Shown: positions 1-11,152 of the stretch, piece by piece
Numbering within the stretch: position 1 is the first letter of the stretch
How the letters are laid out: the number at the start of each line of letters is the position of its first letter
Assembly: GCF_029784135.1 (NCBI RefSeq)
Contig: NC_073745.1
Coordinates: 57,925,705-57,989,704, forward strand
Length of the DNA stretch: 64,000 nt
From: Toxorhynchites rutilus septentrionalis
Taxonomy: Eukaryota > Arthropoda > Insecta > Diptera > Culicidae
Direction of reading: 5' to 3'
The notes under the pieces: model-generated
Databases searched by the model: none
Seen by the model: the letters and a program-made list of their open reading frames with translations, nothing else
Told to the model about the DNA's origin: nothing
Translations under genes and position numbers: made by a program

Positions 1-1220
1 CAGGAATCATGGGACAAAGCTTCTTGACGATGCTTACTTACCTCACCTGCTCAATTTCTCTTTCGGATGAATTGAAGCTGGTTATAACTAGCTGACCCGA
101 CAAACGTTGTTCTGCTCTCTAAATTATTTCTAGTGTATATTTTGGCTATTCACAAAAAATAACTAATGTATTGTAAGTTTGTTTAATAGTTTTAACGATC
201 TATAAAACAATCGATTGTGATCGATGAAGGATAGATTCAACGTGGATATCGTGCAGATACGTGAAGGTTTGACCGTGTATTGCATTGGACCGTGGGAAAG
301 TGGACCTTCCGAACCCGAGTGTGATGTGGAGATGAAGATGAGATCTGTGACATACAGAGAAATTGAGCGCTTTAGACGATAACCGCTGACAAACATTAAA
401 AAAACTCAAAAAAATCTTTTTTTTTATTTCAATATATTTTATTATCGTAACTGACATGTTTGATCTCTTTAATGTCAAATGTAAAGTGAAAAGGGTAATA
501 TATTTTTGTTATAAAATGGAAAAATAAAATAAAGAAAATCAATATTAATTTCATTAAATTACTATCCGATGATCGAAAATACGCTTTGCCGTTTTAAATA
601 TGGACGGCTAAATTAAGTATTGCCGGGTCCCTTTCATGCTTTTTGACAAACGCCTTGTACATTGTGGTGCAAGGTGATCAAAGATTTAGATCACCACGTA
701 AGAAATGAACCATAGTTTTGGTAACAATATCGAACAGTCACTCATATTCCGGAATTCGATTGCTTTGAATCTCGATCGGACCTTACTACACGTCTTTTGT
801 ATTCTGAAATCCGATCGACCTCAATTCATTCGTGCTATGAAATGTGGCAATCTCGCCTTGTCGCAAAATAAACATCAAAATAATTAATCCGTATTCGTGG
901 AGCAATTTACTCTATATCAGATTAGCAGACACGAAAGTAATTTAAAATTGCTAAAAAAAAATCGATGTTGTTTAAACACTTAGAAGACAGTACTAACTTA
1001 ACGTTTCTTCTATGAATCTTTTTGCATTTCTGCCAAAAATTTATTTTAATAGCTCAGGAATCAGGATACTCGTTGTACTTTGGTTTTATGGAATCCTAAA
1101 CCGTTTGGATGTGTCTTGTTGAAGAATTAAACGCTTGGTATACTATCTAAACACAAACTTGTTTTATTGCGATGCTTCACGTTTGCTCCTTGGAATTGGA
1201 AACGCGATCTATCACACATT
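1..1220. other. AT-rich spacer, no gene; possible Helitron-like end
   Basis: I see no convincing coding region here; the open frames are short and unlike any family I know. At 88-91 a CTAG is followed by GCTGACCCGACAAACG. This closely resembles the terminal CTAGCTGACCC of the Helitron-like element at 7226-8089, so a truncated relative in the same (- strand) orientation may begin here. The opposite TC end is not visible. The last bases (from 1221) are the target-site duplication of the next element. Confidence 0.35.
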
Positions 1221-1511
1221 AAGGTTGGATATACATTCAGCTCGCGCAGTCCGAAGACATCGGTCGCAAATTTGTTCGCGTCTATCATACAGTGGAGATT
1301 ATACCGTTATCAGTGGCTGGTGAAGTTATTTCGCCCTAACGGGGTTCTCTTTATTGCGCGAGTGAGAAGAGCAGCAATCACAACCAGCGTGAGGAAGAAG
1401 TTGGGACACCGTTTCATTTCATTCGCATTGGTGTGAGATTTAGGTATAATATATATATTAGGTTTAGGAAGATAGAAGAATTCAAAATTATATTATTTCA
1501 TATCTGCCGTA

Positions 1512-3071
1512 ATGGCAGAAGGTCAAGTTGAAATGGAGATTGAAACTACTGTTTCCTCCTCACTAGCTACAACGGGGGCTGGGAAGTCGCTCAAACGCGT
1601 TCCCCCCTCAGAAGATGTCTCTTCAGAGAAAGAGTTAATTAACCTCAACAAGCCCCCCTCAAGAAAATTGGCAAACTTTTCCTCTTCGCCCCCTCAATCT
1701 CCCGCTTCCGTTCAACTCCCGAACTTGCCTCTCAGTCCTACTGATCCCGCTCCCGCTCAACAATCGACCTCGTCCTCCCCCTCAGTTGTTTCTTCTCCTC
1801 GTGTCAAGGTCTATCTAGACGATGCACCTGGAGCTGGTCCATGGGTTGTTTTTTTCCGGCCCAAACCTAAAGGAAAATCTATTAATGTCATTCAGGTTTC
1901 GAAAGATCTGGCACGATTTTATTCCTCCGTGGTCGAAATCTCTAAGGTTAGGCCGAACAAACTGCGTGTTGTCGTGAGTGATCGGAAACACGCAAATGCA
2001 ATTGTGATCGACGAGAGGTTCACCCTAGAGTATCGTGTCTACGTGCCCTCCCATGACGTAGAAATCTCGGGGGTGGTAACTGAAACGGGTCTGACGTGCC
2101 AATTGATAAAAGAAGGAGTTGGTAAATTCAAAAGACTCCCTTTGGTGGGCATTAAAATTTTGGACAGTCGCCAACTAGGTAAAGTATCCCAAGAAGAGGG
2201 AAAAACGAAATTCACGCCGTCAGACTCGTTTCGAGTAACTTTTGCTGGTTCGGCCCTCCCTGACTACGTCATGGTGGACAAATTGAGACTACCTGTGCGA
2301 CTCTTCGTGCCAAAGCCCATGACTTGCAACAAATGCAAGTCAGTTGGTCACACTTCAGATTATTGTGCCAACAAGGAGCGCTGTGCAACTTGCGGAGAGC
2401 AACATGTGGGGGAATCCTGCAGTGCGACTGAGCATAAGTGTCCATATTGCGGGGGATCCCCACACGTGCTCTCAGCTTGTGAAACTTACAAGAGTCGCTG
2501 GGAGAAACAGAAGCGCTCTTTGAAGGAACGCTCAAAACGCACTTTTGCGGATATTTTAAAGGGCGCTTCTCCACTTGCCCAACAACAATCAATCAACACT
2601 CAAAATGTCTTCGCCACGTTGCCCGTTGACGAAATGGAAGCGGACACAGCTAACGGGGGCACACCGTTCATTTTCCAAGGGAATCCCCGGCGCAAAAATG
2701 TGACCACTCCCAAAGTTCAAGGACAAGCCTCTCCGATGATACCCCCTGTTAGCATGCCTAAAAAATCGAGTGCAGCGGACAAGCAAAATCAGGTTCCTCC
2801 TGGTTTCCGTGGGAATAATTCACCTTCGAATGGCCCAGCACTCGAGGGGACATCAAAAACCCCAACTGTCCCTGTTTTTCCGTCCAGTTCAACTTCCCAA
2901 TCGGGATTTATAAAGTTGTCTGACCTTGTGGATCAAATCTTCACGTGTTTTAATGTTTCCGACTCCATCAGAACCAATGTCACCGCAATGCTTCCAGTAC
3001 TAAAGACAATTTTGCAGCAATTGATGCAAACATGGCCCCTCCTTGCAATGATTATCTCTCTTGATGTCTAA
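1512..3071 (+). CDS. ORF1 (gag-like, zinc-knuckle RNA-binding protein) of I/Loner-type element, copy 1
   Basis: 519 codons, open from ATG 1512 to the TAA at 3069-3071. The N-terminal third is low-complexity Ser/Pro-rich. The middle holds a conserved block containing GPWVVFFRPKPKGK. Around residues 270-325 come three CCHC-type knuckles, CNKCKSVGHTSDYC, CATCGEQHVGESC and CPYCGGSPHVLSAC, followed by a basic stretch (KQKRSLKERSKR). Such ORF1 proteins coat the element RNA and accompany it to the target. The last 8 bases overlap the start of ORF2 (ATG 3064), the same arrangement as in copy 2. It is colinear with the 523-residue protein at 38964-40535, differing mainly in the variable N-terminal region. 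This ORF is intact although its partner ORF2 is not. Confidence 0.88.
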   Translation: MAEGQVEMEIETTVSSSLATTGAGKSLKRVPPSEDVSSEKELINLNKPPSRKLANFSSSPPQSPASVQLPNLPLSPTDPAPAQQSTSSSPSVVSSPRVKVYLDDAPGAGPWVVFFRPKPKGKSINVIQVSKDLARFYSSVVEISKVRPNKLRVVVSDRKHANAIVIDERFTLEYRVYVPSHDVEISGVVTETGLTCQLIKEGVGKFKRLPLVGIKILDSRQLGKVSQEEGKTKFTPSDSFRVTFAGSALPDYVMVDKLRLPVRLFVPKPMTCNKCKSVGHTSDYCANKERCATCGEQHVGESCSATEHKCPYCGGSPHVLSACETYKSRWEKQKRSLKERSKRTFADILKGASPLAQQQSINTQNVFATLPVDEMEADTANGGTPFIFQGNPRRKNVTTPKVQGQASPMIPPVSMPKKSSAADKQNQVPPGFRGNNSPSNGPALEGTSKTPTVPVFPSSSTSQSGFIKLSDLVDQIFTCFNVSDSIRTNVTAMLPVLKTILQQLMQTWPLLAMIISLDV

Positions 3072-6000
3072 TTTAAATAGATAGGTCGGAGATATCACTG
3101 TTTTACAGTGGAATTGTCGTAGTCTTATCCCTAAATTGGATACTTTCAAATTTCTAATTCATAAATTCAATTGTGATGTTTTTGCTCTGTCCGAAACCTG
3201 GCTCTCTTCTCAAAATGATCTCTCTTTCCACGATTTTAATATAATACGCTTGGACCGCGATGACAGATACGGAGGGGTACTATTGGGGATTAATAAGTGC
3301 CACTCATTTTTTAGAATTGACCTTCCACCTATTGGAGGGATCGAAGCTGTTGCTTGTCATGCAAACATCAGAGGCAAAGACCTCTGTATTGTTAGCTTGT
3401 ATTGGCCTCCGAGAGCTGCGGTTAGCCGCAAGCAACTTGTTGACATGTGCTCACTCCTTCCTGAGCCACGATTGATCTTGGGAGACTTCAACTCTCACGG
3501 AACTGCCTGGGGGGAACCGTACGACGATAATCGTTCATCGTTGATATATGACCTTTGTAACAGCTTCAATATGACCGTTTTGAATACTGGGGAAACAACA
3601 CGTGTACCTAAACCTTCTGCTAACCCAAGTGCTCTTGACCTCTCGCTTTGCTCGAATTCACTATCGTTAGATTGCAAGTGGAATGTAATCCAGGACCCCA
3701 ACGGTAGTGATCACTTGCCAATCAAAATTTCCATCACCATTGGGTCGAATTCTTCTGAATCTATAAACATGGCATATGACCTCACAAGACACATTGACTG
3801 GAAAAAATATGCGGACGCGATTGCTCTAGCCATCAATTCCAGAGATGGTTTACCTCCATTGGAGGAGTATAACTTCGTTTCTCGTTTGATCTATGACAGC
3901 GCGGTTTGCGCTCAAACGGAACCCATCCCAGGCTCCACTATTCGTCGAAGGCCTCCCAATCCATGGTGGGATAGCCAACGTTCCAAGCTTTATCAGGATA
4001 AATCGAACGCATTCAAAGCTTTTCGGAAACGTGGAACCATTGAAAATTTTCAATCGTATTTGGACCTTGAAAATCAATTTAAAAACTTGATCAAAGGGAA
4101 AAAACGTGCTTATTGGCGAAATTTCGTGGGAGGTTTGTCACGAGAAACGTCAATGAAAAAATTATGGAAAGTGGCTCGAAACATGAGAAATCGCTCTTCA
4201 ACGAATGAAAGCGAAGAATATTCACATCGATGGATTTTGAATTTTGTACGGAAGGTTTGTCCTGATTCCGCTCCTGTGCAAAAAATTGTTCGAGATATAC
4301 CACAAGATAGGTGCGATCTTGATTCTGAGTTTTCGATGGTAGAATTCTCTCTTGCTCTCCTTTCATGTAACAATTCTGCTCCAGGAACGGATAGAATTAA
4401 GTTCAACTTGCTGAAAAATCTCCCTGATGTGGCGAAACATCGCTTGTTGAATTTATTCAATCGGTTTCTGGAGCATAATATTGTTCCAGATGATTGGAGA
4501 CAAGTGCGAATTATAGCTATTCAAAAACCCGGAAAACCCGCGTCCGACTTCAATTCGTACCGCCCAATGTCTTGTATACGGAAATTGTTGGAGAAAATGA
4601 TCTTGTTTCGCCTTGATCATTGGGTTGAAACGAATGGCCTACTCTCAGATACACAATATGGGTTCCGCAGGGGCAATGATTGTCTTGCGTTGCTTTCTTC
4701 AGAAATTCAAATGGTTTACGCCGAAAAAAAACAAATGGCTTCAGTATTCTTGGACATAAAGGGGGCCTTTGATTCTGTTTCAATAGAGGTTTTGTCAGAC
4801 AAATTACACTCTCGGGGTCTACCGCCTCTATTGAATAATATGTTATATAACTTGCTTTGTGAGAAACATTCGAACTATTCTCACGGGGATTCGACAGTAA
4901 ATCGGGTCTCCTACATGGGCCTCCCCCAGGGCTCATGTTTAAGCCCCCTTTTGTACAACTTCTATGTAAGCGACATCGACAATTGTCTTACACAAAATTG
5001 CAGCCTAAGACAACTTGCAGATGATGGAGTGGTGTCTGTCGTAGGATCAAATGAACCCTTACAAGATACTTTGAACAATTTTTCAACCTGGGCCATTGGG
5101 CTAGGGATCGAATTCTCCACGGAGAAAACAGAGATGGTGGTTTTTTCTAGGAAGCATAGACCAGCAAAACCAAAGCTTCAACTTTTGGGTAACCCGATCA
5201 CTCATGCTATGTCATTCAAGTATCTTGGGGTCTGGTTCGACTCCAAATGTACTTGGGGGCCCATATTAGGTATCTGAGTAAAAAATGTCAACAAAGAATA
5301 AACTTTCTCCGTACAATTACCGGCACCTGGTGGGGAGCCCATCCAGAAGATCTTATAATGTTGTATCGAACAACTATTCTCTCAGTGATGGAGTATGGCA
5401 GTTTCTGTTTTCAATCAGCTGCCAAAACACACCTCATTAAACTCGAGCGAATTCAGTATCTTTGTCTCCGTATTGCGTTGGGATGTATGCCCTCAACGCA
5501 TACCATGAGTCTCAAGGTTTTGGCAGTCCTACTCCCACTAAAAGATCGCTTCAATTTATTATCTCTTCGGTTCTTCATCCGGTGTAAGGTCATGAACCCA
5601 TTGGTGATCGGAAATTTTGAGCAGCTGATCGGGCTAAATTTTCATTCTGGATTCATGACTTCATATCATGAATTCATCTCCATGCAGGTTGATCCTTCTT
5701 CGTATATTCCCAACCGTGTTTGTTTTCCTGACTACATCAATTCCTCTGTACATTTTGATCTGTTCATGAAGGAGAAAATCCATGGAATTCCAGATTATCA
5801 TCGATCGGGGATCGTTCCTACGATCTTCAATGCAAAGTATGGGCGTATCAATTGTGATAATATGTACTTCACTGATGGGCCCTCTATGAATGAGTCCACA
5901 GGATTTGGAGTGTTCAACGAATTTTTTAGCACCTCCCACAGTCTTCAGAATCCTTGCTCAGTGTATATTGCTGAATTGGCAGCAATACACTGGGCGCTGG

Positions 6001-6713
6001 ACAGCGTCGCCTCACGACCTGTTGAACACTATTACATTGTAACGGATAGTCTTAGCCCTGTCGAAGCTATCCGTTCAGTGAGGCCGGAAAAGCACTCGCC
6101 GTACTTCCTTGAGAGAATACGAGAAATTTTGAGTGCTTTAACCAGACGCTGTTATGTCATTACCTTTGTCTGGGTCCCTTCACATTGCTCAATTCCGGGT
6201 AATGAGAGGGCTGACTCATTGGCAAAGGTAGGTGCAATTGAAGGCGATATTTATCAGCGTCAAATCGCCTTCAATGAATTTTATTCTTTAGTCCGTAAAA
6301 ATACCATCGTTAACTGGCAACGTAAGTGGAACGAAGATGAATTGGGTCGGTGGCTTCACTCGATTATCCCTAAGGTTAGCCTCAAACCATGGTTCAAAAG
6401 TCTGGACTTGAGTCGGGACTTTATTCGCACCTTCTCTCGACTCATGTCCAATCACTGTTCGTTAGACGAGGTACTCTTTCGTTTTAATCTTGCCGATGGC
6501 AATATCTGTGCTTGTGGCCAAGGTTACCACGACATCGAACACGTTGTTTGGTCGTGCGAGGTGTATCTTGTTGTCAGATCGAATTTAGAAAACTCTCTTC
6601 GGGCCAGAGGAAGACAGCCCAATGTGCCGGTGAGAGATGTGTTGGCTCGGTTAGACCTTGATTACATGTCCCAAATATACGTCTTCTTAAAAGTTATCGA
6701 TCTTCGTGTGTGA
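3064..6713 (+). pseudogene. ORF2 (endonuclease-RT-RNase H) of I/Loner-type element, copy 1, inactivated
   Basis: Encodes an APE-type endonuclease (GDFNSHGTAWG; SDHLPI), a reverse transcriptase (LADDG active-site motif near 5015) and a C-terminal RNase H (VTDSLSPVEAI; VPSHCSIPGNERADSLAK), then a Cys-rich end (CACGQGYHDIEHVVWSC). Compared with the intact copy at 35288-38971 it carries a TAG in place of GAG at 3082-3084, only six codons after the start, and an open frame from ATG 3136. It also has three small in-frame deletions in the RT (near 4565, 4672 and 5054). One G is lost from a G run at 5255-5259, shifting the frame so that the rest is read from a second frame ending at 6713. The changes make it non-autonomous. 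Its RNA could in principle still be used by proteins supplied in trans. Confidence 0.9.
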
Positions 6714-7225
6714 TTGTCCTTATATCCTTATATTCTCCTTTTCCTTTCCCTTCGCGAGAAATTAAATCCCTTCTCACTAACAATAGAATAAGGTGAAATG
6801 TAAATACATATTAGATATAAGATAGGCTTAAGAATTGAGTATGATGAATGTGAGTGCGAATGTGAGTGTGAACATTGTCAACATATCCTTATATCCCTTC
6901 CTTTTCCTGAAAAAAATGTCACCCTTCTAAACTCGAGCAAACCGCGAGTAATCGGTTCTCTAGTTCATTAACACTAGAATTAATGAAAAATGATTATATA
7001 TACTTGTAACAATACAGATAGGAGTTTGGCTCCTTTAAACTTATGTAACTGAGCCTGTAAAAATAAACGATTTAATAAAAAAAAAAAAAAAGGTTGGATA
7101 TGGAATGGCGAATATGATATTGGTATTGATCGATTGTATGCACATATTCGTTTGTATGCGTTTCATGTAAGTTGGTATATGTTGATGTCTATCGTTGTGC
7201 TATACATCACACATTGTATTCTGAA

Positions 7226-8089
7226 CTAGCTGACCCAGCAAACTTCGTCCCGCCCAAAATTTATTTTTCGTCATCACATCCACGTTTTCTCACTAAGCGC
7301 TGTTCATTGATTGATCATCGAATCTACCCTTTAAAATTACCTTTTACTATAAAATTCCTAGTACCTCAACCAAAACTCGACATTATAATATCAGATTATT
7401 TTCAGACACAATTTTCGTTCAAGATTTTTCAACCACTTGCAAATAACATGTTTCTCCGTTACATGCCAAATTTGGTTTATTTGCTTGATTAATTCTCGAG
7501 TAATGCAGAAATTTATGTTTCTTTTGTATAGCAGACCCCCCCCCCCCCCCTAGAGAGGGGGTGAAGTGTCTAACCACCATAGAATTATTTATTGCACCCT
7601 TAAACTTCCATATGATATCTAACCACCATAGAAACATTTATTGCACCCTAAAGTTTTCATATGCCTAATTGGCTTGATTAATTGTTGATTAATTTATATT
7701 ATTATATATTAATTGTTGCTTGATTAATTGTTGAGTAATGCAAAAATTTGTGTTTCATTTGTATGGCAGCCCCCCTAAGAGAGGGCGAGGGGTATCTAAC
7801 CACCATAGATTCATTTATTGCACCCTAAAACCTCCACACGGCAAATTCCGTTTCATTTGCTTGATTAATTATCGAGAAATTTAGAAATTTGTGTTTAATT
7901 TGTATTGCAGACGCACACACCCCCCCTCCCCCCCCCCTTTGGAGTGAGGGGAGGGGTCTCAAACTGTCACGAAAACCTTCCCCGGCCCCAAAAACCCCTA
8001 CACACCAATTTTCTTGTCGATCGGTTCAGTAGTTTCCGAGACCATAAGAATCAGACAGACAGACATGACACCATTTTTATATATATAGA
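7226..8089 (-). mobile_element. Non-autonomous Helitron-like element
   Basis: Read on the - strand it begins TCTATATATATAAAAATGG and ends CTAG, inserted between an A (7225) and a T (8090). The TC...CTAG ends and the A/T target without duplication are the Helitron pattern. The inside has no protein gene. It has several diverged copies of a unit with a C- or G-run (7540-7551, 7770-7776, 7918-7938) and an AACCACCATAGA motif (about 7572, 7621, 7799). The same ends and internal unit recur in the opposite orientation at 49804-51073. I do not see a clear 3' hairpin, so the superfamily call is inference. The right-hand neighbour is jockey reverse transcriptase sequence. Confidence 0.6.
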
Positions 8090-8090
8090 T

Positions 8091-8602
8091 TCGTGTATAA
8101 GTTTGAATTATTTTCCCTTAACATGGAAACATGCCAAGGTGATAGCGATTCCGAAACCAAACAAAGATTAATCTCTTTAGAAAAATTACCGTTCAATTTT
8201 CCAAAATTTTGCTTCATCGGCTTAACAAACACATTTCTAAAAATGAAATTATTCCAGACACTCAGTTTGGTTTCAAATCTCAACACTCAACTGTTCATCA
8301 GCTAGACCGTCTGGTGAATATAATTAAACATAATCGTGACAATAAAAGATCTACTGGACTAGTATTATTAGATAATGAAAAAGCTTTCGATACAGTATGG
8401 CATGAAGGCCTTCTGCACAAAATGATTGTTCTACATTTCCCTCCATTCCTAAAAAAAATTATTGCGGTCTTTCCTCAAAGACAGATATTTTGTAGTATCA
8501 GTTGGTACTGGTTTATCAGGATCCCATGCAATTCCAGCGGGTGTTCCGCAAGGGAGTGTACTCTCTCCTGTATTGTACAACATCTTTACATATGATATTC
8601 CT
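8091..8602 (+). pseudogene. Jockey-clade reverse transcriptase, first piece
   Basis: Covers RT blocks 1-5 in several frames: the PKPNKD block (8100-8170), the finger region with QFGFKSQHSTVHQLDRLVN (8260-8320), the catalytic-aspartate block with LLDNEKAFDTVWHEGL (8365-8412) and the PAGVPQGSVLSPVLYN block (8535-8582). At least two frameshifts, near 8170 and 8475, break it. It stops at the target-site duplication of the I-like insertion and continues at 9068. Confidence 0.8.
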
Positions 8603-8617
8603 GACTTTGACGGTTGT

Positions 8618-9052
8618 TTTTTTTTATTAAATCGTTTATTTTTACAGGCTCAGTTACATAAGTTTAAAGGAGCCAAACTCCTATCTGTATAGTTACAAGT
8701 ATATATAAACATTGTTTATTAATTCTATTGTTAATGAAGTAGAGAACCGATTACTCGCGGCTTGCTCGAGTTTAGAAGGGTGACATTTTGTTTCAGGAAA
8801 AGGATGGGATATAAGGATATGTTGACAATGTTCACACTCACATTCGCACTCACATTCATCATACTCAATTCTTAATCTTAATCTTATATCTAACATGTAT
8901 TTACATTTCACCTTATTCTATTGTTAGTAAGAAGGGATTTGATTTCTCGCGAAGGAAAAGGAAAAGGAGAATATAAATATATAAGGACAATCACACACGA
9001 AGATCCATAGCTTTTAGGAAGACATATATTTGGGACATATAATCAAGGTCTA
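8618..9052 (-). mobile_element. 5'-truncated I/Loner-type copy (3' end only)
   Basis: The sequence is the 3' UTR, poly(A) (T run from 8618) and last codons of ORF2 of the family at 1233-7090, in reverse. It is flanked by a 15 bp duplication of jockey RT sequence, GACTTTGACGGTTGT (8603-8617) and GACTTTTACGGTTGT (9053-9067), with one difference. The 5' truncation and long duplication show that it arrived by target-primed reverse transcription into the jockey fragment. Confidence 0.92.
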
Positions 9053-9067
9053 GACTTTTACGGTTGT

Positions 9068-9283
9068 GCCCGATATCAATTTGCAGATGACATAGCTATC
9101 AGTTCTTCCTCTTATGACCCTTTAGAAGTGACTACAAATTTGAACAATAGCAATACAATTATGCAATTCTTCACAAGGTTTAGAAGTCGAGATTAATTGC
9201 CTAAAAGAAATCTGAAAATTGACGGATGTGACATCCCTTGAAAGGATGATGTAAAATATTTAGGATTAGTTTTAGATAAAAAA
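9068..9283 (+). pseudogene. Jockey-clade reverse transcriptase, second piece
   Basis: Continues from 8602 with the catalytic block RYQFADDIAISSS (9072-9110), then TTNLNNSNTIMQFF and KYLGLVLDKK near 9252-9283. Frame breaks occur around 9180-9240, including a small duplication (ATGATG near 9246). It is interrupted at 9284 by the histone-bearing element; the same RT sequence runs on at 11889. Confidence 0.75.
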
Positions 9284-9559
9284 GACGGGTGGGTAATGTC
9301 GGGGACATAACCGGAGTGACGTAGGATAGACTTTTGTTATCACTCGATATTTCCATCTTATGTTCAATATGTTCGGTTAAACCTTCCTTTTTATCTATTG
9401 CGTTTGCCACTCGCCACAGCTTTCACAGTTGGAAAATTTCTTCCCATCCAGCTTGTGACATGTTGTTCAGTAAATTACATTTAATGCGACGTGCCGGAGA
9501 AACACTTTGCCACTCACTGAAACTAATTGTTGCCTTGATGAGCGCCGAACCGAAGCTGC

Positions 9560-9803
9560 TCTGTTCTTGATGCGGGTTTTCTGATTGTCGTGAGCAGCTT
9601 TGCAAGCCAACTCGAGCACTCCGACGGCCGAAACTCTATAATCGCTGTTAGGTATACTGGTACTCCGGCACCAATCCGTTCGGCCTAGTTACCCTTGCGG
9701 AGCAATCAGTGAATGCGACCAACAGGGAACTGCACACCTGCACGGTTCGAGTGGGACTTTGCCTTTCCCTTAACTTGTCCTCCTTTGTTACGTCCACGAA
9801 GCC
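9560..9803 (-). pseudogene. Histone H2A pseudogene (first)
   Basis: On the - strand the translation gives [12 protein letters not shown], then [33 protein letters not shown] and, in another frame, a diverged NKKTRI-like end. This is colinear with the histone H2A N-terminal tail and fold ([28 protein letters not shown] in parts). The initiator ATG is lost, TGA and TAG codons replace the Arg after GRIH and the Tyr after RKGN, and frameshifts follow. A TATA-like box lies 68 bp upstream at 9871-9877. It cannot make H2A. Confidence 0.8.
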
Positions 9804-9870
9804 GATGCCGTACAACCACACGGGTTTACGCTTTGAAAGAAAATAAGATATTTTTTTGGGGTCCGCGTGT

Positions 9871-9877
9871 TTTATAC
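9871..9877 (-). promoter_or_regulatory. TATA-like box upstream of the first H2A pseudogene
   Basis: On the - strand the sequence is AGAGTATAAAACACGCG, a good TATA box placed upstream of the decayed H2A start. That it came along with the captured gene is inference; activity is unknown. Confidence 0.4.
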
Positions 9878-10103
9878 TCTAGCGGTACACACTCACAGGA
9901 TAGAGACAAATCGGCAGACTCAGCCAGAGGGGCGAGTCCAACGAGACGAACGAATGAGCGTTAAAAGGGAGCGATGGCAAAAAAAATACATTTAGAGGCG
10001 AATGAACTGCAAAGTTTAAAGCCTCTTAAAAACAAAGAAAGAAGAAGAAAAATACATTCATTACGATTTGTTCGCTCGTTGGATTCACATGCAGGCTAAA
10101 AAG

Positions 10104-10119
10104 GGTCCTTTTCAGGATC
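10104..10119 (+). other. Histone-type 3' hairpin-like sequence (+ strand)
   Basis: GGTCCTTTTCAGGATC forms a 6 bp stem with a TTTC loop and is followed by ACAAAA. This is the shape of the hairpin that ends metazoan replication-dependent histone mRNAs. No histone coding sequence on the same strand was found just upstream, so its gene is missing or too decayed. Confidence 0.45.
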
Positions 10120-10700
10120 ACAAAATTATCTTCAATCTAAAGAGTTTGTTGCTTTGTTATTACTCGATATCCCCATCTTGTTCGGCTAAACCTTTCTGTT
10201 TAGCGATTGCATTTGCCACTCGCCACAGCTTTCACAGTTGGAAAATTTCTTCCCATCCAGCTTGTGACATATTTTACAGTAATACAATGGTACATTCAAT
10301 GGCACGTCGCATTACCACCACTCAGTATCGGATTGGAGGTAATTTTAACCTGTAATTGAACATTTGTGATGACAGTGGTACAGTGTCGACTTTCAATGTG
10401 GGGTCATAATTTGGACCCCGAACTCTATGTTTACAAAAATGTCCAACTAAATATGTCACATTACAGGTCCGTCCAATTAGCTAAATGTCGAGATAAGTGT
10501 AAATTACTGTACTTTCAATCTAGAAGCAATTTAAGAATTGGTGAAAATCAATAAGCTCAGAACAACTGCCAAATTCACATACTCATCATATCCTGGCAAA
10601 CAAATTATGAAAAAATCAATTTGTGTTTTATTATTATGTTGGATATTGTTTTAGAAAGCATTGAACTGTATTTCCTAAACTCTTTTTTGGAAGGTTTAAT

Positions 10701-11152
10701 GGCCCTGAAAAGCGCCTTGGAATGGTTCCAATTTAGAAAACTTAGTACTCGTGGTTTTGAAAAAAACCATTTCGAACGCCCTCGATGCCGCCTTTTTCTG
10801 GATTTGCCACCAAAGCAGTTTGTATAAAGAACAAACTTTTTTCTTCTGCTACCTGATGCCGTTTTGCGATTGCGTTTGCCACTCGCCACTCGCTGCAACT
10901 GCCTGTTGTCTTGATGTCCACCGAACCGAATGTGTTCTGTTCCGAATGCGGATTTTCTTATCGTCGCGAGCAGCTTTACCAGCTAACTCGATCACTTCGG
11001 CGGCCGAAACTATATAACGGCGGCTAGGTGGACTGCTGCACTGGTACTAACGCGCTAGGCCTAGCTACCCTTGCGGGGAACTCCAGATCAACACGGTTCG
11101 AGCGGGATTTTGCCTTTCCCTTCACTTTTCCTCCTTTGTCATGTCCAGACAT
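10701..11152 (-). pseudogene. Histone H2A pseudogene (second) with 3' hairpin
   Basis: Starts at ATG 11152 with MSGHDKGGKVKGKAKSRSNR, then VDLEFP. After a frame break it resumes as AAEVIELAGKAARDDKK IRIRN around 10950-11015. This is the H2A order of tail, first helix and the AAEVLELAGNAARDNKK-type helix. Stops and shifts disrupt the centre. Downstream, at 10701-10716, the transcript strand reads GGCGCTTTTCAGGGCC, a histone mRNA 3' stem-loop with one mismatch in the stem. Having both the 5' flank and the 3' hairpin suggests capture of genomic histone DNA. A processed histone mRNA also ends just after this hairpin, so that route is not strictly excluded. Confidence 0.78.

Larger units (their letters stand above)
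1233..7090 (+). mobile_element. Full-length I/Loner-type non-LTR retrotransposon, copy 1 (decayed)
   Basis: A complete copy: 5' UTR (1233-1511), gag-like ORF1, ORF2 with endonuclease, reverse transcriptase and RNase H, 3' UTR and poly(A) ending about 7090. It is flanked by a 12 bp target-site duplication, AAGGTTGGATAT, at 1221-1232 and 7090-7101, the last A being shared with the tail. The 5' end reads ACATTC; copy 2 at 34918-41022 starts with CATTC on its own strand. The 3' end (GGCTCAGTTACATAAGTTTA on the complement) recurs in truncated copies at 8618 and 26833. RNase H plus a three-knuckle ORF1 points to the I group (I/Loner). A LOA-type assignment cannot be excluded without a phylogeny. 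Confidence 0.92.

Noticed and set aside
2269..4936. Antisense frames of 65-128 codons
   Set aside because: Shadows of ORF1 and ORF2 of copy 1; the same shadows appear opposite copy 2.
8603..9067. Internal duplication within the jockey fragment
   Set aside because: The 15 bp repeat is the target duplication of the truncated I-like copy and not a separate structure.
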